Part shown: positions 36,298 to 45,437 of the stretch, one piece after another
Layout of the letters: each line of letters begins with the position of its first letter
Position numbering within the stretch: position 1 is the stretch's first letter
DNA from: Acidobacteriota bacterium
Lineage (GTDB): Bacteria > Acidobacteriota > Terriglobia > 2-12-FULL-54-10
DNA: 64,000 nt
Assembly: GCA_016191085.1 (NCBI GenBank)
Contig: JACPPJ010000032.1
Span: 16,852 to 80,851 of the forward strand
Reading direction: 5' to 3'
Translations under genes and position numbers: made by a program
The notes under the pieces: generated by a model
What the model saw: the letters and a program-made list of their open reading frames with translations, nothing else
Told to the model about the DNA's origin: nothing
The model's database searches: none

Positions 36298-37008
36298 ATG
36301 CGTTGCCCCACGTGCGGCAAATCCGTTAGAAAGAATCAGGAGATTTGTTCCTATTGCGGATCGCTTCTTACGCAGATCCGCCTGACAGAAAGTGCACCCA
36401 TTCCGCCGGATGAGACAAACTTGCCGGAACCGGTTTTCACAAAATGGGATATGCATCCTCGCCCTCCCGTATTTGGAGCGGAGGAAATTGAGACCGAAGA
36501 GATGCACAACCAACTGGACATTCCGGCACCGTCGCAGCCTGGCGAGGAGCAACGTGAGAAGCGCCGTCCGGTTTCGTTGTTTCAGATCATAGTTATTTTG
36601 CTGTTCCTGCTGGCGCCCATCTTCAACTCGTTTCTCCGAAACTTCGTCTCTGACCGGTCCTCCGGCCCTCCAGTATTACGCGAAGCGGGTTTTTGCGAAC
36701 GGTACTCCGCCGGCGCGCCGGTGAACGCCAAACGCACTTTTTCGTTACGGCGCGATCGTCAGGTGGTGTTGTATTCGGAATGGAGGGGAGCGCGCCGGAA
36801 TCACGCTGTTTCGATGCGGTGGTATACGCCGGAAGGTGCGTTGTCCCCTCAATCCAACTCTGAAACACAGTATCAAGCTGGACGAAGAGAGTTCGCCGCC
36901 GTGAGCGTTCTTCCGCTCCGCGGCGGAATGCCGGAAGGGCAATGGAAAGCCGAAGTGCTCCTCGATGGGCAATTACGTGGCAAATTGAACTTTGAGCTGA
37001 CGGAATAG
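36298..37008 (+). CDS. Zinc-ribbon single-pass membrane protein
   Basis: Unknown function, 236 residues. The N-terminus MRCPTCGKSVRKNQEICSYCG is a CxxC...CxxC zinc ribbon (C3, C6, C17, C20). An acidic/Pro-rich linker to about 95 is followed by one transmembrane helix (FQIIVILLFLLAPIF, about 95-112). The outer domain (about 125-236: FCERYSAGAPVNAKRTFSLR, WYTPEGAL, GQWKAEVLLDGQL) looks like a beta-sandwich of the kind found in exported proteins. The topology suggests a cytoplasmic zinc ribbon linked to an external domain. It is convergent with gpsA. Confidence 0.7.
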   Translation: MRCPTCGKSVRKNQEICSYCGSLLTQIRLTESAPIPPDETNLPEPVFTKWDMHPRPPVFGAEEIETEEMHNQLDIPAPSQPGEEQREKRRPVSLFQIIVILLFLLAPIFNSFLRNFVSDRSSGPPVLREAGFCERYSAGAPVNAKRTFSLRRDRQVVLYSEWRGARRNHAVSMRWYTPEGALSPQSNSETQYQAGRREFAAVSVLPLRGGMPEGQWKAEVLLDGQLRGKLNFELTE

Positions 37009-37037
37009 CGTGTGGCGGTCAGCATTCCGCTTCCGAA

Positions 37038-38051
37038 TCACTCTGCGCGCAGTGCGCGCTCCATTAGCCCCCGGACCGCATCTTGCGGCGAGCGGCCGTG
37101 ATATAAGAGCGCATACATCTGCTCCGTAATGGGCATTTCGACATCGGTCTGTCTCGCCAGTTGGATCGTCGCTGCTGTAGTGTTGATGCCCTCGGCCACC
37201 ATTCGCATGGAACCCAATATTTCGTCAAGCGGCCGTCCTCTCCCAATCTCGACGCCGACCGTTCGATTCCGGCTCAACGCGCCGGTACACGTCAGTACGA
37301 GATCACCCACTCCAGCGAGCCCAGAAAGAGTTTCGCGCCTGGCTCCGCAGGCGCAGGCCAGCCGTGTAATCTCGGACAAGCCACGGGTGATGAGTGCCGC
37401 AATTGCATTCGAACCCAGACCCAAGCCGTCACAGACGCCGGCGGCAATCGCAATTACGTTCTTAACGGCTCCGCCTATTTCGACTCCTGTAACATCGCTG
37501 TTTCTATAAAGGCGAAACGAGGAGGTCGAAAACTCGCGTTGCAGTAGGCAGGCCACGTCATCATGAGGTGACGCGATCACCACCGCCGTCGGCGAGCCGC
37601 ACGCAACCTCGCGTGCGAATGTCGGGCCGGAGAGTACGGCAAGCCTGGGTTTGAATTTCTGCTGTAACATTTCTCCGATAACTTGGCTCATGCGTAACAG
37701 CGAATCGCTCTCCAAACCTTTTGTAGCACTCACGAAGATCGGCTCGGCATCCCGGTTGGAATCCAAGACGCAACGAATACGTTGATAAACCGCGCGAACG
37801 TGCTGCGATGGCACTACGGTTACGACGACCTCGGCGCTATCTAAAGCAGTCTTGAGGTCGAGTGTCGGCTCCACGTTCTCCGGGACAAGAAAACCGGGAA
37901 GATACAGATCATTGACTCGCGTCTTTCGCAAAGAGGCGCAGACCTCCGGCTCATAGACCCACAACCTGATTTTCTCGGCGCAGTGCGCCAGGCGAATGGA
38001 TAGAGCCGTTCCCCAACTGCCGGCGCCGATAATTGCGAGAGTCTTGAACAT
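37038..38051 (-). CDS. gpsA: NAD(P)-dependent glycerol-3-phosphate dehydrogenase
   Basis: Makes sn-glycerol-3-phosphate for phospholipid synthesis. Seen: AIIGAGSWGTALSIRLA (dinucleotide binding), ATKGLESDS, AVLSGPTFAREVA, the catalytic GGAVKNVIAIAAGVCDGLGLG with its Lys, and GLSEITRLA plus LAGVGDLVLTCTGALSRNR. Length 337 is normal. It starts four bases after plsY, the next enzyme of the same pathway. Confidence 0.96.
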   Translation of the reverse strand: MFKTLAIIGAGSWGTALSIRLAHCAEKIRLWVYEPEVCASLRKTRVNDLYLPGFLVPENVEPTLDLKTALDSAEVVVTVVPSQHVRAVYQRIRCVLDSNRDAEPIFVSATKGLESDSLLRMSQVIGEMLQQKFKPRLAVLSGPTFAREVACGSPTAVVIASPHDDVACLLQREFSTSSFRLYRNSDVTGVEIGGAVKNVIAIAAGVCDGLGLGSNAIAALITRGLSEITRLACACGARRETLSGLAGVGDLVLTCTGALSRNRTVGVEIGRGRPLDEILGSMRMVAEGINTTAATIQLARQTDVEMPITEQMYALLYHGRSPQDAVRGLMERALRAE

Positions 38052-38055
38052 GATG

Positions 38056-38658
38056 CTATCTAGCGCCGCCTAGTCTCGGTTCTTCGCCGCAGAGAAGTCG
38101 GTGGATGTTCGAGCCGTGGCGGACAATGATGAGTACAGCGGCAGCCATAGCTGCGGCCAATAAATGTGTGGGATGTCCAGGCAAGGCAAGCAGAATAAAT
38201 GGAAAAGCAGCCATCGCTACGACTGACGCGAGCGAAACATAGCGTGTCGTGGCGGCAACGAGCGCGAAGATACCGGCGGCACAACCGACTGCAAGCGGAG
38301 TGAGCAGCAGAAATGCGCCGAAGGCAGTAGCCACACCCTTGCCACCCTTGAAACGTAGGAATACCGGGAAAACGTGTCCAGCGATTGCCAGCACCGCCGC
38401 AAGACTGACCCATTCGGAAGCGTCTCCGAGAAGCAAGCGTGCTACGACGACGGCCGTGAACCCTTTGCCCCCATCCAGGAGAAAGGTGGCAGCCCCGGCG
38501 CGCAGGCCTGCCCCGCGGAACACATTGGTAGCGCCGATATTGCCGCTCCCGGTCAGGCGAACATCGCCCCCGAGGCTTGCCTTGTACAGCAGGTACCCAA
38601 ACGGGATGGAGCCCAGCAGGTACGACGAAACTTCGGCGAGCAGAATCTTCCAATCCAT
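38056..38658 (-). CDS. plsY: Glycerol-3-phosphate acyltransferase
   Basis: Membrane enzyme transferring acyl groups from acyl-phosphate to glycerol-3-phosphate. Motifs: LLGSIPFGYL, GSGNIGATNVFRGAG, LLDGGKGFTAV, and GHVFPVFLRFKGGKGVATAFG (the three PlsY loops), with about five to seven hydrophobic segments in 200 residues. It forms a tight unit with gpsA and follows thpR by ten bases. Confidence 0.95.
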   Translation of the reverse strand: MDWKILLAEVSSYLLGSIPFGYLLYKASLGGDVRLTGSGNIGATNVFRGAGLRAGAATFLLDGGKGFTAVVVARLLLGDASEWVSLAAVLAIAGHVFPVFLRFKGGKGVATAFGAFLLLTPLAVGCAAGIFALVAATTRYVSLASVVAMAAFPFILLALPGHPTHLLAAAMAAAVLIIVRHGSNIHRLLCGEEPRLGGAR

Positions 38659-38668
38659 GTGTGTCGTC

Positions 38669-39229
38669 CTAGGTTCTGGGAGCGATCCCGAACCCGGCGA
38701 TCTTGTTATACACAGATCCGTTTCTGGACGGCTTACTCTCGTAAAGAAAAAACTCGGTTGCTGTGAAGGAGCCGAACGCCAGTGGCTCGCGCCGCCGGAG
38801 CAGTTCCTGTACGGTAAAAATCTTGCCGGGCGGGTTGATTCGCCCCATTGTCAAATGAGGAGAATATGGCCGATTCTCTTTTTCAAATCCCAGCGGCATT
38901 AAGCTTTCCTCTACGCGTGAGGCTAATTCGGCCAGTTCGGCTCCTGCCGCTATGCCCAGCCACATCACTCGCGGCGAGCGCTCGTTTGGAAAAAATCCGG
39001 CACCTTGAATCGCCACTTGAAAAGAAGCGGCAAGGTGAATCTGCGACAAACTCTGCTTAACCTGCTCGATGCGGGCGGGCTGAAGTTCGCCGAGAAACTT
39101 GAGCGTGATGTGCAGTCCCTCCGGCCGTGACCACCTGATGTTGGTAGCTGCGGGTTTGAGTGTGGCCATCAGCTCACCGATGCTGGCGCGGATTTTTTCT
39201 GGAATATCAATCGCTATGAATGTGCGCAT
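38669..39229 (-). CDS. thpR: RNA 2',3'-cyclic phosphodiesterase (ThpR/LigT)
   Basis: 2H phosphoesterase acting on RNA 2',3'-cyclic ends. Two HxTx motifs: HITL at residues 40-43 and HLTM at 125-128. The start at 39229 (MRTFIAIDIPEKIR) matches the family; six extra upstream residues in the frame are not needed. The protein is 186 residues. It lies between cinA and plsY on one strand; cinA-thpR neighbours are common. Confidence 0.92.
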   Translation of the reverse strand: MRTFIAIDIPEKIRASIGELMATLKPAATNIRWSRPEGLHITLKFLGELQPARIEQVKQSLSQIHLAASFQVAIQGAGFFPNERSPRVMWLGIAAGAELAELASRVEESLMPLGFEKENRPYSPHLTMGRINPPGKIFTVQELLRRREPLAFGSFTATEFFLYESKPSRNGSVYNKIAGFGIAPRT

Positions 39230-39244
39230 GTTGATAGCCGCAGG

Positions 39245-39272
39245 CACCGCTCGCTTACGGTCGCGGCTCTGA
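39245..39272. repeat. Short dispersed repeat, family C, copy 2, forming the end of cinA
   Basis: On the minus strand it reads TCAGAGCCGCGACCGTAAGC then GAGCGGTG. Its TCAGAGCCGCGACCGTAA segment supplies the last codons (SEPRP) and stop of cinA. Confidence 0.6.
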
Positions 39273-40511
39273 TTTACTCCCGATCAAAGCTCTCCGGAGC
39301 ATGTCCAAACCTGCCTGCGCAGCTTGAGAGCGGATCACTTCGCGATCACCCGGAAAGCGCCGCTCCAGTACATGCGCACCGTGGGGCTCTGCGAGAGCTA
39401 TGTACACCAAGCCTACTGGTTTCTCAGCAGTACCGCCGCCCGGGCCGGCGATCCCGGTGATACCTATTCCGAAGGTAGTGCCTGCACGCCGTCTGATTCC
39501 TTCGGCTAACGCCGACGCAACTTCGCTGCTCACTGCGCCGCGCGATTCGATGAGTTCCTTGGGGACGCCAACGCAGTGTGTTTTCGCGGTGTTGTCGTAG
39601 CACACTACGCCTCCCCAAAAATACGAAGAACTTCCGGGCACGCTGGTGATGCGCTGCGCCAGCAGTCCTCCCGTACAACTTTCGGCGACTGCCAAGGCGG
39701 CACCATGCTCCCGCAGCAAATTGCCGACGACCTCCTCCAGGCTCTCGCCCGTGGTAGAAAAGATATACTTCCCGAGCGCCGTCTCGAGTTGCGCAGATAG
39801 CTCATGCAATGGAGCCAGCGCTTCCGCCTCATCCCTGCCAAAGCTTTTCAGATGCAACTGAATCTCGCCGAGAGCGGTCAGGATGGTGGTGACTGGGTTG
39901 GCGTACCTGGTATAGATGGGAGCGGCGATTTCATCGGCGGCGGACTCGGTGATTCCCGTCATTCGCAGTACGCGCGTGCGGATCGCGGAACGCGGCGCTA
40001 CTTCGCGCAGACGCGGAATACACTGCGTCTCAAACATCGCGCAAAGCTCTCGCGGCGGGCCGGGGAGCAGCATCATCACCTTGCCGTCTGTCTGTATCCA
40101 CAAGCCCGGCGCCGTGCCTCGCGGGTTCTCGATGACCGAGGCGCCGTCGATCACCATCGCCTGGCGCAGGTTGATCTCGGCCATGCGCAGCCCTCGCGAG
40201 CGGAACCGCGCCTCAATTGTTCCAATTATGGATTGGTCAATATGCAGGGATCTACCGAGCGCCGCCGCGGCGCAGTCGCGGGTCAGATCGTCCTCGGTGG
40301 GTCCAAGACCGCCGATGAGGATCACCAGCGCCGAGCGTTCCCATGCCAGTGAAATCGCATTGATCAGCCGCTCGCGTTCGTCCCCGATGATGGTTTTCGA
40401 CACCACATCTATGCCGATCTCATTTAGCTGCGCGGTGATGAACAACGAGTTCGTATCCGAGCGGTAGGGGGTCAGCAGTTCGGAACCTATGGCTATGATT
40501 TCTGCTTCCAT
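39255..40511 (-). CDS. cinA: CinA-type nicotinamide-nucleotide amidase / molybdopterin-like domain protein
   Basis: Two-domain CinA. The N-terminal COG1058-type molybdopterin-binding-like domain (AEIIAIGSELLTPYRSDTNS, LVILIGGLGPTEDDLTRD) and a C-terminal nicotinamide-mononucleotide amidase domain (AVAESCTGGLLAQRITSVPG, GISGIAGPGGG-like GITGIAGPGGGTAEKPVGLV) are both complete in 418 residues. Role: NMN deamidation and pyridine-nucleotide salvage; competence links are known in Gram-positive bacteria. First gene of the cinA-thpR-plsY-gpsA run. Its final five codons and stop come from a dispersed repeat. Confidence 0.93.
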   Translation of the reverse strand: MEAEIIAIGSELLTPYRSDTNSLFITAQLNEIGIDVVSKTIIGDERERLINAISLAWERSALVILIGGLGPTEDDLTRDCAAAALGRSLHIDQSIIGTIEARFRSRGLRMAEINLRQAMVIDGASVIENPRGTAPGLWIQTDGKVMMLLPGPPRELCAMFETQCIPRLREVAPRSAIRTRVLRMTGITESAADEIAAPIYTRYANPVTTILTALGEIQLHLKSFGRDEAEALAPLHELSAQLETALGKYIFSTTGESLEEVVGNLLREHGAALAVAESCTGGLLAQRITSVPGSSSYFWGGVVCYDNTAKTHCVGVPKELIESRGAVSSEVASALAEGIRRRAGTTFGIGITGIAGPGGGTAEKPVGLVYIALAEPHGAHVLERRFPGDREVIRSQAAQAGLDMLRRALIGSKSEPRP

Positions 40512-40562
40512 GAGAAGAGTGGGCGGGAAAAAGCAGAGACTTGCTTCAAGAAAATCGCCGCT

Positions 40563-41585
40563 CTAGACCAGAAGAGGTCTGCCCCGAACGCCCCAGTTCA
40601 GATGGTAGACGGATTGATTGCTGACCAAAATGGCGGCCGGGCCACGGGTGAACGCAAGGCCAACCAAGCCTGAACCTGACACGGCCAAATCAATCTTCGA
40701 ATCGGGCGTGATGCGGAAAATTCCCCTGCGCCCCGCGTGCGAGGCGGCCACAAATAAATTGCCGTCGATGTCGAATGCCATGCCCTGCGGACGGCCGAGA
40801 CCGCGAAAGAATTTTTCAACCTCGCCCGTCTTCGAGATTCGACAAACGCTGTCAAAGCTCGATGTGGTCGGGCCGGTTACATACAGGTATCCGTCGGGGC
40901 CGAAGGCCAAATGGTACGCCGAGATGCTGGGCTCAAGCGTAGCGAAGACGAAAATCTGGCGATCGGGTGCAATCTTGAAGATTGTCCCGCTGCGGTCTCC
41001 AACGTAGAGATATTCGTCCTCGTCAAATGCTATACCGGTTGCGATGCCCATGCCCTCTGCGAACACGGTTACTGTGCCATTGGCGGCGGCGCGGTATATG
41101 CTGCCATCATGCCTGCTGGACAAGTAGAGGGAATTATTACGATCGAACGCCAGCCCTGTGGGGTTCATAATATCGGTCAGGAACGGTTTGACATTATAGT
41201 TGGTGTCGATCTTGTAAACGCTAACTGGAACCTTCTGGCCGCGAGATCCACTAAACGTCACGAATATATTTCCGTCGCGATCCAGGGCAGGGTTAGCGAT
41301 AGGATGCATGTTGTCGGCGATGACGACGCCGATCTCTACGGGTACTGGATTGCTCCAGTTCTCAGGGTTGCCTACAGTGACTTCGCACGAAACCGCCCCG
41401 TCGGGCACACGAGCCACTAGGTAACGATCCGAGCTGACAACCAGCGTGGCTTGAACGCCGCCGAATTTCACTTGCGGACGAAGGCTGTTGCCGTTGAAGC
41501 AAAAACCATTGCCTCGGATCTGTATTTCACCACCGGCGACGGCGGCTCCAGGAAATATCTGCTCAATATGCGGTCTGTCACTCAT
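40563..41585 (-). CDS. TIG plus NHL/SMP-30-like beta-propeller protein
   Basis: Cytoplasmic or exported by an unseen route: no signal peptide is visible. From the preferred ATG at 41585 it has 340 residues. About 4-85 is an IPT/TIG Ig-like domain (IEQIFPGAAVAGGEIQIRGNG). The rest is a six-bladed NHL/SMP-30-type propeller with repeated GLAFDRNNSLYLSSRHDGSI, GIAFDEDEYLYVGDRSGTI, LAFGPDGYLYVTG and GMAFDIDGNLFVA. Similar proteins are annotated as gluconolactonase-like but the catalytic metal residues were not identified. It stands alone. Confidence 0.75.
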   Translation of the reverse strand: MSDRPHIEQIFPGAAVAGGEIQIRGNGFCFNGNSLRPQVKFGGVQATLVVSSDRYLVARVPDGAVSCEVTVGNPENWSNPVPVEIGVVIADNMHPIANPALDRDGNIFVTFSGSRGQKVPVSVYKIDTNYNVKPFLTDIMNPTGLAFDRNNSLYLSSRHDGSIYRAAANGTVTVFAEGMGIATGIAFDEDEYLYVGDRSGTIFKIAPDRQIFVFATLEPSISAYHLAFGPDGYLYVTGPTTSSFDSVCRISKTGEVEKFFRGLGRPQGMAFDIDGNLFVAASHAGRRGIFRITPDSKIDLAVSGSGLVGLAFTRGPAAILVSNQSVYHLNWGVRGRPLLV

Positions 41586-41856
41586 GGTGCCGCGGTTGAA
41601 AAGCTGCATAAAGTACTTGCTCATGAAAAACTAATCCGGAAAATAAAGCCGAACCAGGACTTCGGCCTTGCGAAACAGGAAAAGACGATCCTAAATTATG
41701 CATGATCCAATAGGGTACCGTGCTCTCGACCGGAAACTTAGATCCTTTTTCTCCTGGTTTCAGCCGCAGTATGACTCTGCCCAGTAATGACAAAGTATAA
41801 AGCCGCTGCTGTGCGAATTCCAAGCAGCATTTGGAACCAGGAGCGGATGCAAGCGT

Positions 41857-42072
41857 TCATTTGCGCTCGCCGGAGCCGGGCTCGACGTCATCGGCGTCGG
41901 GCGCGGCTTCCGCTGAATCGGGCAGCGGGACGGCAATTCTGTACCCCCCGTTCAGCCATCGTCCGAGGTCGAGCAAGCGGCAGCGCTCGCTGCAAAACGG
42001 AAATTCAGGATCGGACTTTTTCACTGCTTTGCGGCAGATCGGGCACTTTGGCTTGTCCACACGGCGAGGCAT
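41857..42072 (-). CDS. yacG: DNA gyrase inhibitor YacG
   Basis: Small zinc protein that inhibits gyrase in E. coli. Four cysteines at residues 10, 13, 27 and 31 (CPIC...FCSERC) are followed by [12 protein letters not shown], the conserved family core. 71 residues including an acidic Pro-rich tail. It follows the Memo-like gene by 35 bases on the same strand. The 271 bases downstream to 41586 hold nothing recognisable. Confidence 0.92.
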   Translation of the reverse strand: MPRRVDKPKCPICRKAVKKSDPEFPFCSERCRLLDLGRWLNGGYRIAVPLPDSAEAAPDADDVEPGSGERK

Positions 42073-42107
42073 TGCAGAACCCAGGCGCGGCAGTGATAAG
42101 CCGCAGT

Positions 42108-42953
42108 TCAGAAGAGCATGCCGGCGTATCCCACCGCCATGAGAAATTCGCCTTCCGGCGCGACATCGTGGCTCGTGGTGTATTCAACGAGCCAGCCCCG
42201 TTTTGCGTCCATGACGCGAGCGGCTTCAACCGTAGCGGCAAAAGCTCCGGCACCACACGCATTTTGGTGAGCCTGCGCTTCATCGAGAATCTCCGCCGCT
42301 TTCATCTGTTCAGCGAGCCGGACTATGCGAGCATCATTTTCCTTCACAAATTTGTGTGCTTCCGCACCATAGCCTGCAGGCGCAAAGGAATAATTGTCGC
42401 CGTAGTGGGTCAGATCCGTAGAGCCGATGACAATCACGGAGCGTTCTAAGGCTTTCGCAATCTCGCCCACGCGCGCGCCAAGCGGAACGGCGCGGGCATC
42501 GGGATTCACCGCAATGGGGACGAACTTCGCGTCTGGAAACAGGTATTTCACAAACGGGAGTTCCACCTCGATGCTGTGTTCCTGGTAATGAGCCTTGGGC
42601 TCTTCAACCGTCCATTGCGGCGTCTCTTGCAAAATGAGCGAAGCCAGTGCTTCGTCTACTTCGAGAACTCCAAATGGTGTCTCCCAGCCGCCGCGCGAGT
42701 AGATGCCATTGATGGTTGCCCAACGATGCACGGCACCCATGATTATGAACGTTTTGGGATTGGCTTTGCGCCGAATCGCTTCGAAAACCTTGGCTGCCAC
42801 CGCGCCGGAATACATCCACCCCGCGTGCGGAACCACTCCCGCCACTGCTTGTGCCGGTTCAGCCGGAACCGTGAACCCCGTCAAAAAATCCAGGATAGAG
42901 CGGCCGCAGTCACCGGGATAAAACTGGCGAGCAAAGGCTTCCCTGACTCGCAT
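42108..42953 (-). CDS. Memo-like protein (AmmeMemoRadiSam system protein B family)
   Basis: MEMO1 homologue, 281 residues, with the LigB/extradiol dioxygenase-like fold. Motifs: [79 protein letters not shown]. His residues in PHAGW, AVHRW and QEHSIEVE could bind metal. In many bacteria it is encoded with an AMMECR1 domain protein and a radical SAM enzyme; neither is beside it here, so the set is split or incomplete. Confidence 0.88.
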   Translation of the reverse strand: MRVREAFARQFYPGDCGRSILDFLTGFTVPAEPAQAVAGVVPHAGWMYSGAVAAKVFEAIRRKANPKTFIIMGAVHRWATINGIYSRGGWETPFGVLEVDEALASLILQETPQWTVEEPKAHYQEHSIEVELPFVKYLFPDAKFVPIAVNPDARAVPLGARVGEIAKALERSVIVIGSTDLTHYGDNYSFAPAGYGAEAHKFVKENDARIVRLAEQMKAAEILDEAQAHQNACGAGAFAATVEAARVMDAKRGWLVEYTTSHDVAPEGEFLMAVGYAGMLF

Positions 42954-43056
42954 GAACCGACCTCGTAATACCAGTTTACATCGGATTCACGTGCCGCAAA
43001 GAGCGTGCGGGGCCAGTTGCCGGGCAGATGGCAATGGGAGAAATTAAAACGCCAGA

Positions 43057-43503
43057 TCAAAACGGAATGTCGTCGTCCGTGATTTCCGGCTGGGCAAAAT
43101 CGTCTTCGCGCTGATTGGAAGTGCGGGCAGGCGCGGCGGCGCGGGCTGGCTGCTCGGCGCCAGCTTCGCCACGGCCGCCGAGTGGGATGACGTCGTTGGC
43201 GACAATATCGGTTGCGTACCGCTTCTTGCCTTCCTTGTCTTCCCAAGTGCGATTCTGGATGCGCCCTTCCACGTATACCAGGCGGCCCTTAGTGATATAT
43301 TGCGAGCAGAACTCAGCCGTTTTTCCCCAAGCCACTATATTGTGCCAGTCCGTCTCATCTTGCCATTCCCCGGTCTTGTCCTTCGAGCGGCGGTTCGTGG
43401 CTAGTGAAAACTTCGCCAACGCTTGGCCGGATGGTGTATAACTCACTTCCGGGTCTTTCCCTAAGTGTCCTACCAAGATAACTTTGTTGACGCTTCTTGC
43501 CAC
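43057..43503 (-). CDS. ssb: Single-stranded DNA-binding protein
   Basis: OB-fold protein protecting ssDNA in replication and repair. N-terminus ARSVNKVILVGHLGKDPEVSYTPSGQALAKFSLATN is typical; the tail after an Ala/Arg-rich linker ends DITDDDIPF-like (PEITDDDIPF), the acidic tip that recruits repair proteins. 148 residues, normal. Not beside rpsF/rpsR as in many genomes, so it may be one of several ssb genes. Confidence 0.95.
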   Translation of the reverse strand: MARSVNKVILVGHLGKDPEVSYTPSGQALAKFSLATNRRSKDKTGEWQDETDWHNIVAWGKTAEFCSQYITKGRLVYVEGRIQNRTWEDKEGKKRYATDIVANDVIPLGGRGEAGAEQPARAAAPARTSNQREDDFAQPEITDDDIPF

Positions 43504-43612
43504 GTTGAAACTCCTTTGTGATGTGCCGTTCCCGGCCTCAGGCGGCGGTTTCTAAGGCCCTGATTGTAGCACGACGGAGCGCGGCAGTCCGCGTCCGGCA
43601 TTCCTGTGAATC

Positions 43613-44074
43613 TCACTCGACTTCCACGATTATCTCCAGCTCGACCGCGACGCCAAGCGGCAATTCGTTCACGCCCACCGCAGCGCGGGCGTGTTTGCCG
43701 CGGTCCCCCAGAAGCTCGCTGAGAAAGACGGAGGCACCGTCTATGACTCTGGGCTGCTGCTGAAAACCGGCAGAACTGGCCACGTATCCCGTCACCTTCA
43801 CGACGCGGCGGATCCGGTCGAGGCTTCCAATCTCATTCTTCACTATCGCGAGCGCATTCAAGGCGCACACGCGTGCCGCTGTCATTCCTTGCTCCACGCT
43901 TAACTCATCGCCCAGATGGCCGCGGAACTGCAATTCACCTTTCACGCGCGGCACCTGGCCCGAGACAAATATTAAATTGCCGGTTCGCACACAGGGCACA
44001 TATGCGGCTACAGGAGGCGGCGCTTCGGGCAGTTCCAGCCCCATTTCGCGCAGCTTGTCCTCAACTGTGGTCAT
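43613..44074 (-). CDS. RidA family protein (YjgF/YER057c/UK114)
   Basis: Probable enamine/imine deaminase-type protein of 153 residues. Signature: GNLIFVSGQVPRVKGELQ, GHLGDELSVEQGMTAARVCALN and the closing ARAAVGVNELPLGVAVELE containing the catalytic-type Arg. The start at 44074 is chosen because the frame above it (to 44224) is Arg-rich without homology; it overlaps the end of the VOC gene by 14 bases, which indicates coupling. Part of a minus-strand set SDR-VOC-RidA. Confidence 0.88.
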   Translation of the reverse strand: MTTVEDKLREMGLELPEAPPPVAAYVPCVRTGNLIFVSGQVPRVKGELQFRGHLGDELSVEQGMTAARVCALNALAIVKNEIGSLDRIRRVVKVTGYVASSAGFQQQPRVIDGASVFLSELLGDRGKHARAAVGVNELPLGVAVELEIIVEVE

Positions 44075-44528
44075 CCCTGCTCCAATCCGGCCTGAGATAC
44101 GCCTGCGGATAATCCGGCAAAGTCGTAGCGACGAGTTCCAAAACGTTGCCGTCCGGATCTTCAAAATAAAGGTAACGGTCGTGATCCTCTGAGTGCGTTC
44201 CCGGCCCCTTGAGGATCTTGACATCCTTGGATTTCAGAAACTCGGCTGCTTTGTCTACCTCTTCCGGCGACTTCAGGCGGAACGCTGCATGGTTCAGGCC
44301 GATACGCTTGCGATAATCATCTGGCAATCCCTTGGGAACGTGGTACAGCGCCAGATCGTGAAAATACAAGTTGTGACCTTCTCGATATTGACCGAGGTTC
44401 ATCCAGCACACCTGCCCTTCCACTTTCCCCGATGTGCGGAACCCGAGGACCTCGGAATAAAACTTCTCCGACCGCGCCACGTCGGACACGTTCAGGTTCA
44501 CATGAGCAACATCTATGAGTCGAATCAT
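44061..44528 (-). CDS. VOC family protein (glyoxalase/extradiol dioxygenase fold)
   Basis: 155-residue vicinal-oxygen-chelate fold protein; substrate unknown. Two beta-alpha-beta-beta-beta halves: AHVNLNVSDVARSEKFYSEV...LYFHDLALYHV and GLNHAAFRLKSPEEVDKAAEF...YFEDPDGNVLELVATT. H9, H78-region NHAAF and E131-region LELV are the likely metal ligands. Located between SDR and RidA genes; the trio may act in one small-molecule pathway (inference). Confidence 0.85.
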   Translation of the reverse strand: MIRLIDVAHVNLNVSDVARSEKFYSEVLGFRTSGKVEGQVCWMNLGQYREGHNLYFHDLALYHVPKGLPDDYRKRIGLNHAAFRLKSPEEVDKAAEFLKSKDVKILKGPGTHSEDHDRYLYFEDPDGNVLELVATTLPDYPQAYLRPDWSRDDHS

Positions 44529-44553
44529 GGTTGCTGGCTCCTTGCTTGAAGAA

Positions 44554-45345
44554 CTATATCAGCGAGCGCACAACGCCGCCATCAATCTGAATCGCAGTTC
44601 CCGTAATGTAGGATGCCCGCTCGGAGGCGAGAAACGCGACTAGGTTAGCAAACTCTTCAGGCCTGCCGGCGCGCCCCAACGGAATTTCTTTGGCACGCCT
44701 GGCCATGTGGTCTTCCAGTGATACTCCCTCCTGCTCGGCGCGCCGCTGTGATAGCGCCAGATGCCGCTCCGTCTCGAACGCGCCCGGACATACTGTATTC
44801 ACGAGAATATTGTATGGCGCTAGCTCCGTAGCCATTGACTTGGACAAGCCCAATACACCGGCGCGAGCGGTGTTTGAAAGGATCAGATTCGGCTGCGGCT
44901 GCTTGGCTGAGAACGATGCGATGTTCACAATTCGTCCCCAGCCTCCTGTCTTCATGTGCGGCACTGCTTCGCGGCACAAGTGCAGCGTGCTGAGCAGGTT
45001 CAACTCCAAGGCTTTTTGCCAAGAATCTTCCGGCAGAGTCAAGAATTCGCCCGGCGGCGGGCCGCCGGCGTTGGTCACCAGAATATCCAGCTTGCCGAAA
45101 TGATCGACCGTTCGCTGAATGAGTTTTTTCACTTCGGCTGGAACACTCACGTCAGCGGCAATCGGTAGTACCTCTGCGCCCGTTTGACGGCAAATTTCCT
45201 CAGCCGCTTTGTCCAGCTTCTCCTTGGTGCGGGAACAGATCGCCACGCGCGCGCCCTCTTTGGCCAACTCCATAGCGACAGCCTTGCCGAGCCCGGAGCT
45301 GGCTCCGCAAACCAGCGCCACCTTGCCGCGCAATCCCAGATCCAT
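44554..45345 (-). CDS. SDR family protein lacking the canonical Tyr-Lys pair
   Basis: Rossmann-fold short-chain dehydrogenase/reductase-like protein, 263 residues. N-terminal KVALVCGASSGLGKAVAMEL binds the nucleotide, LVTNAGG is the NAG motif and IVNIASFSA carries Ser144. Where the active-site YxxxK is expected (13 residues after Ser144) the sequence reads LSNTARAG, giving Ser157 and Arg161 instead of Tyr and Lys. C-terminal motifs VNTVCPGAFETERH and ITGTAIQIDGG are normal. So the fold is intact but the standard chemistry is not; a known atypical SDR subgroup also has this change. It is named 3-oxoacyl-ACP reductase-like only by overall similarity. Confidence 0.85.
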   Translation of the reverse strand: MDLGLRGKVALVCGASSGLGKAVAMELAKEGARVAICSRTKEKLDKAAEEICRQTGAEVLPIAADVSVPAEVKKLIQRTVDHFGKLDILVTNAGGPPPGEFLTLPEDSWQKALELNLLSTLHLCREAVPHMKTGGWGRIVNIASFSAKQPQPNLILSNTARAGVLGLSKSMATELAPYNILVNTVCPGAFETERHLALSQRRAEQEGVSLEDHMARRAKEIPLGRAGRPEEFANLVAFLASERASYITGTAIQIDGGVVRSLI

Positions 45346-45437
45346 TGTGTATCTCCGCCTCTCGATTCAGGTGCCGGGGAATGGATATTTTAACTTAGAT
45401 GCCGGAAGAACGTCATGGGCGTGCGCCCATCATCATT

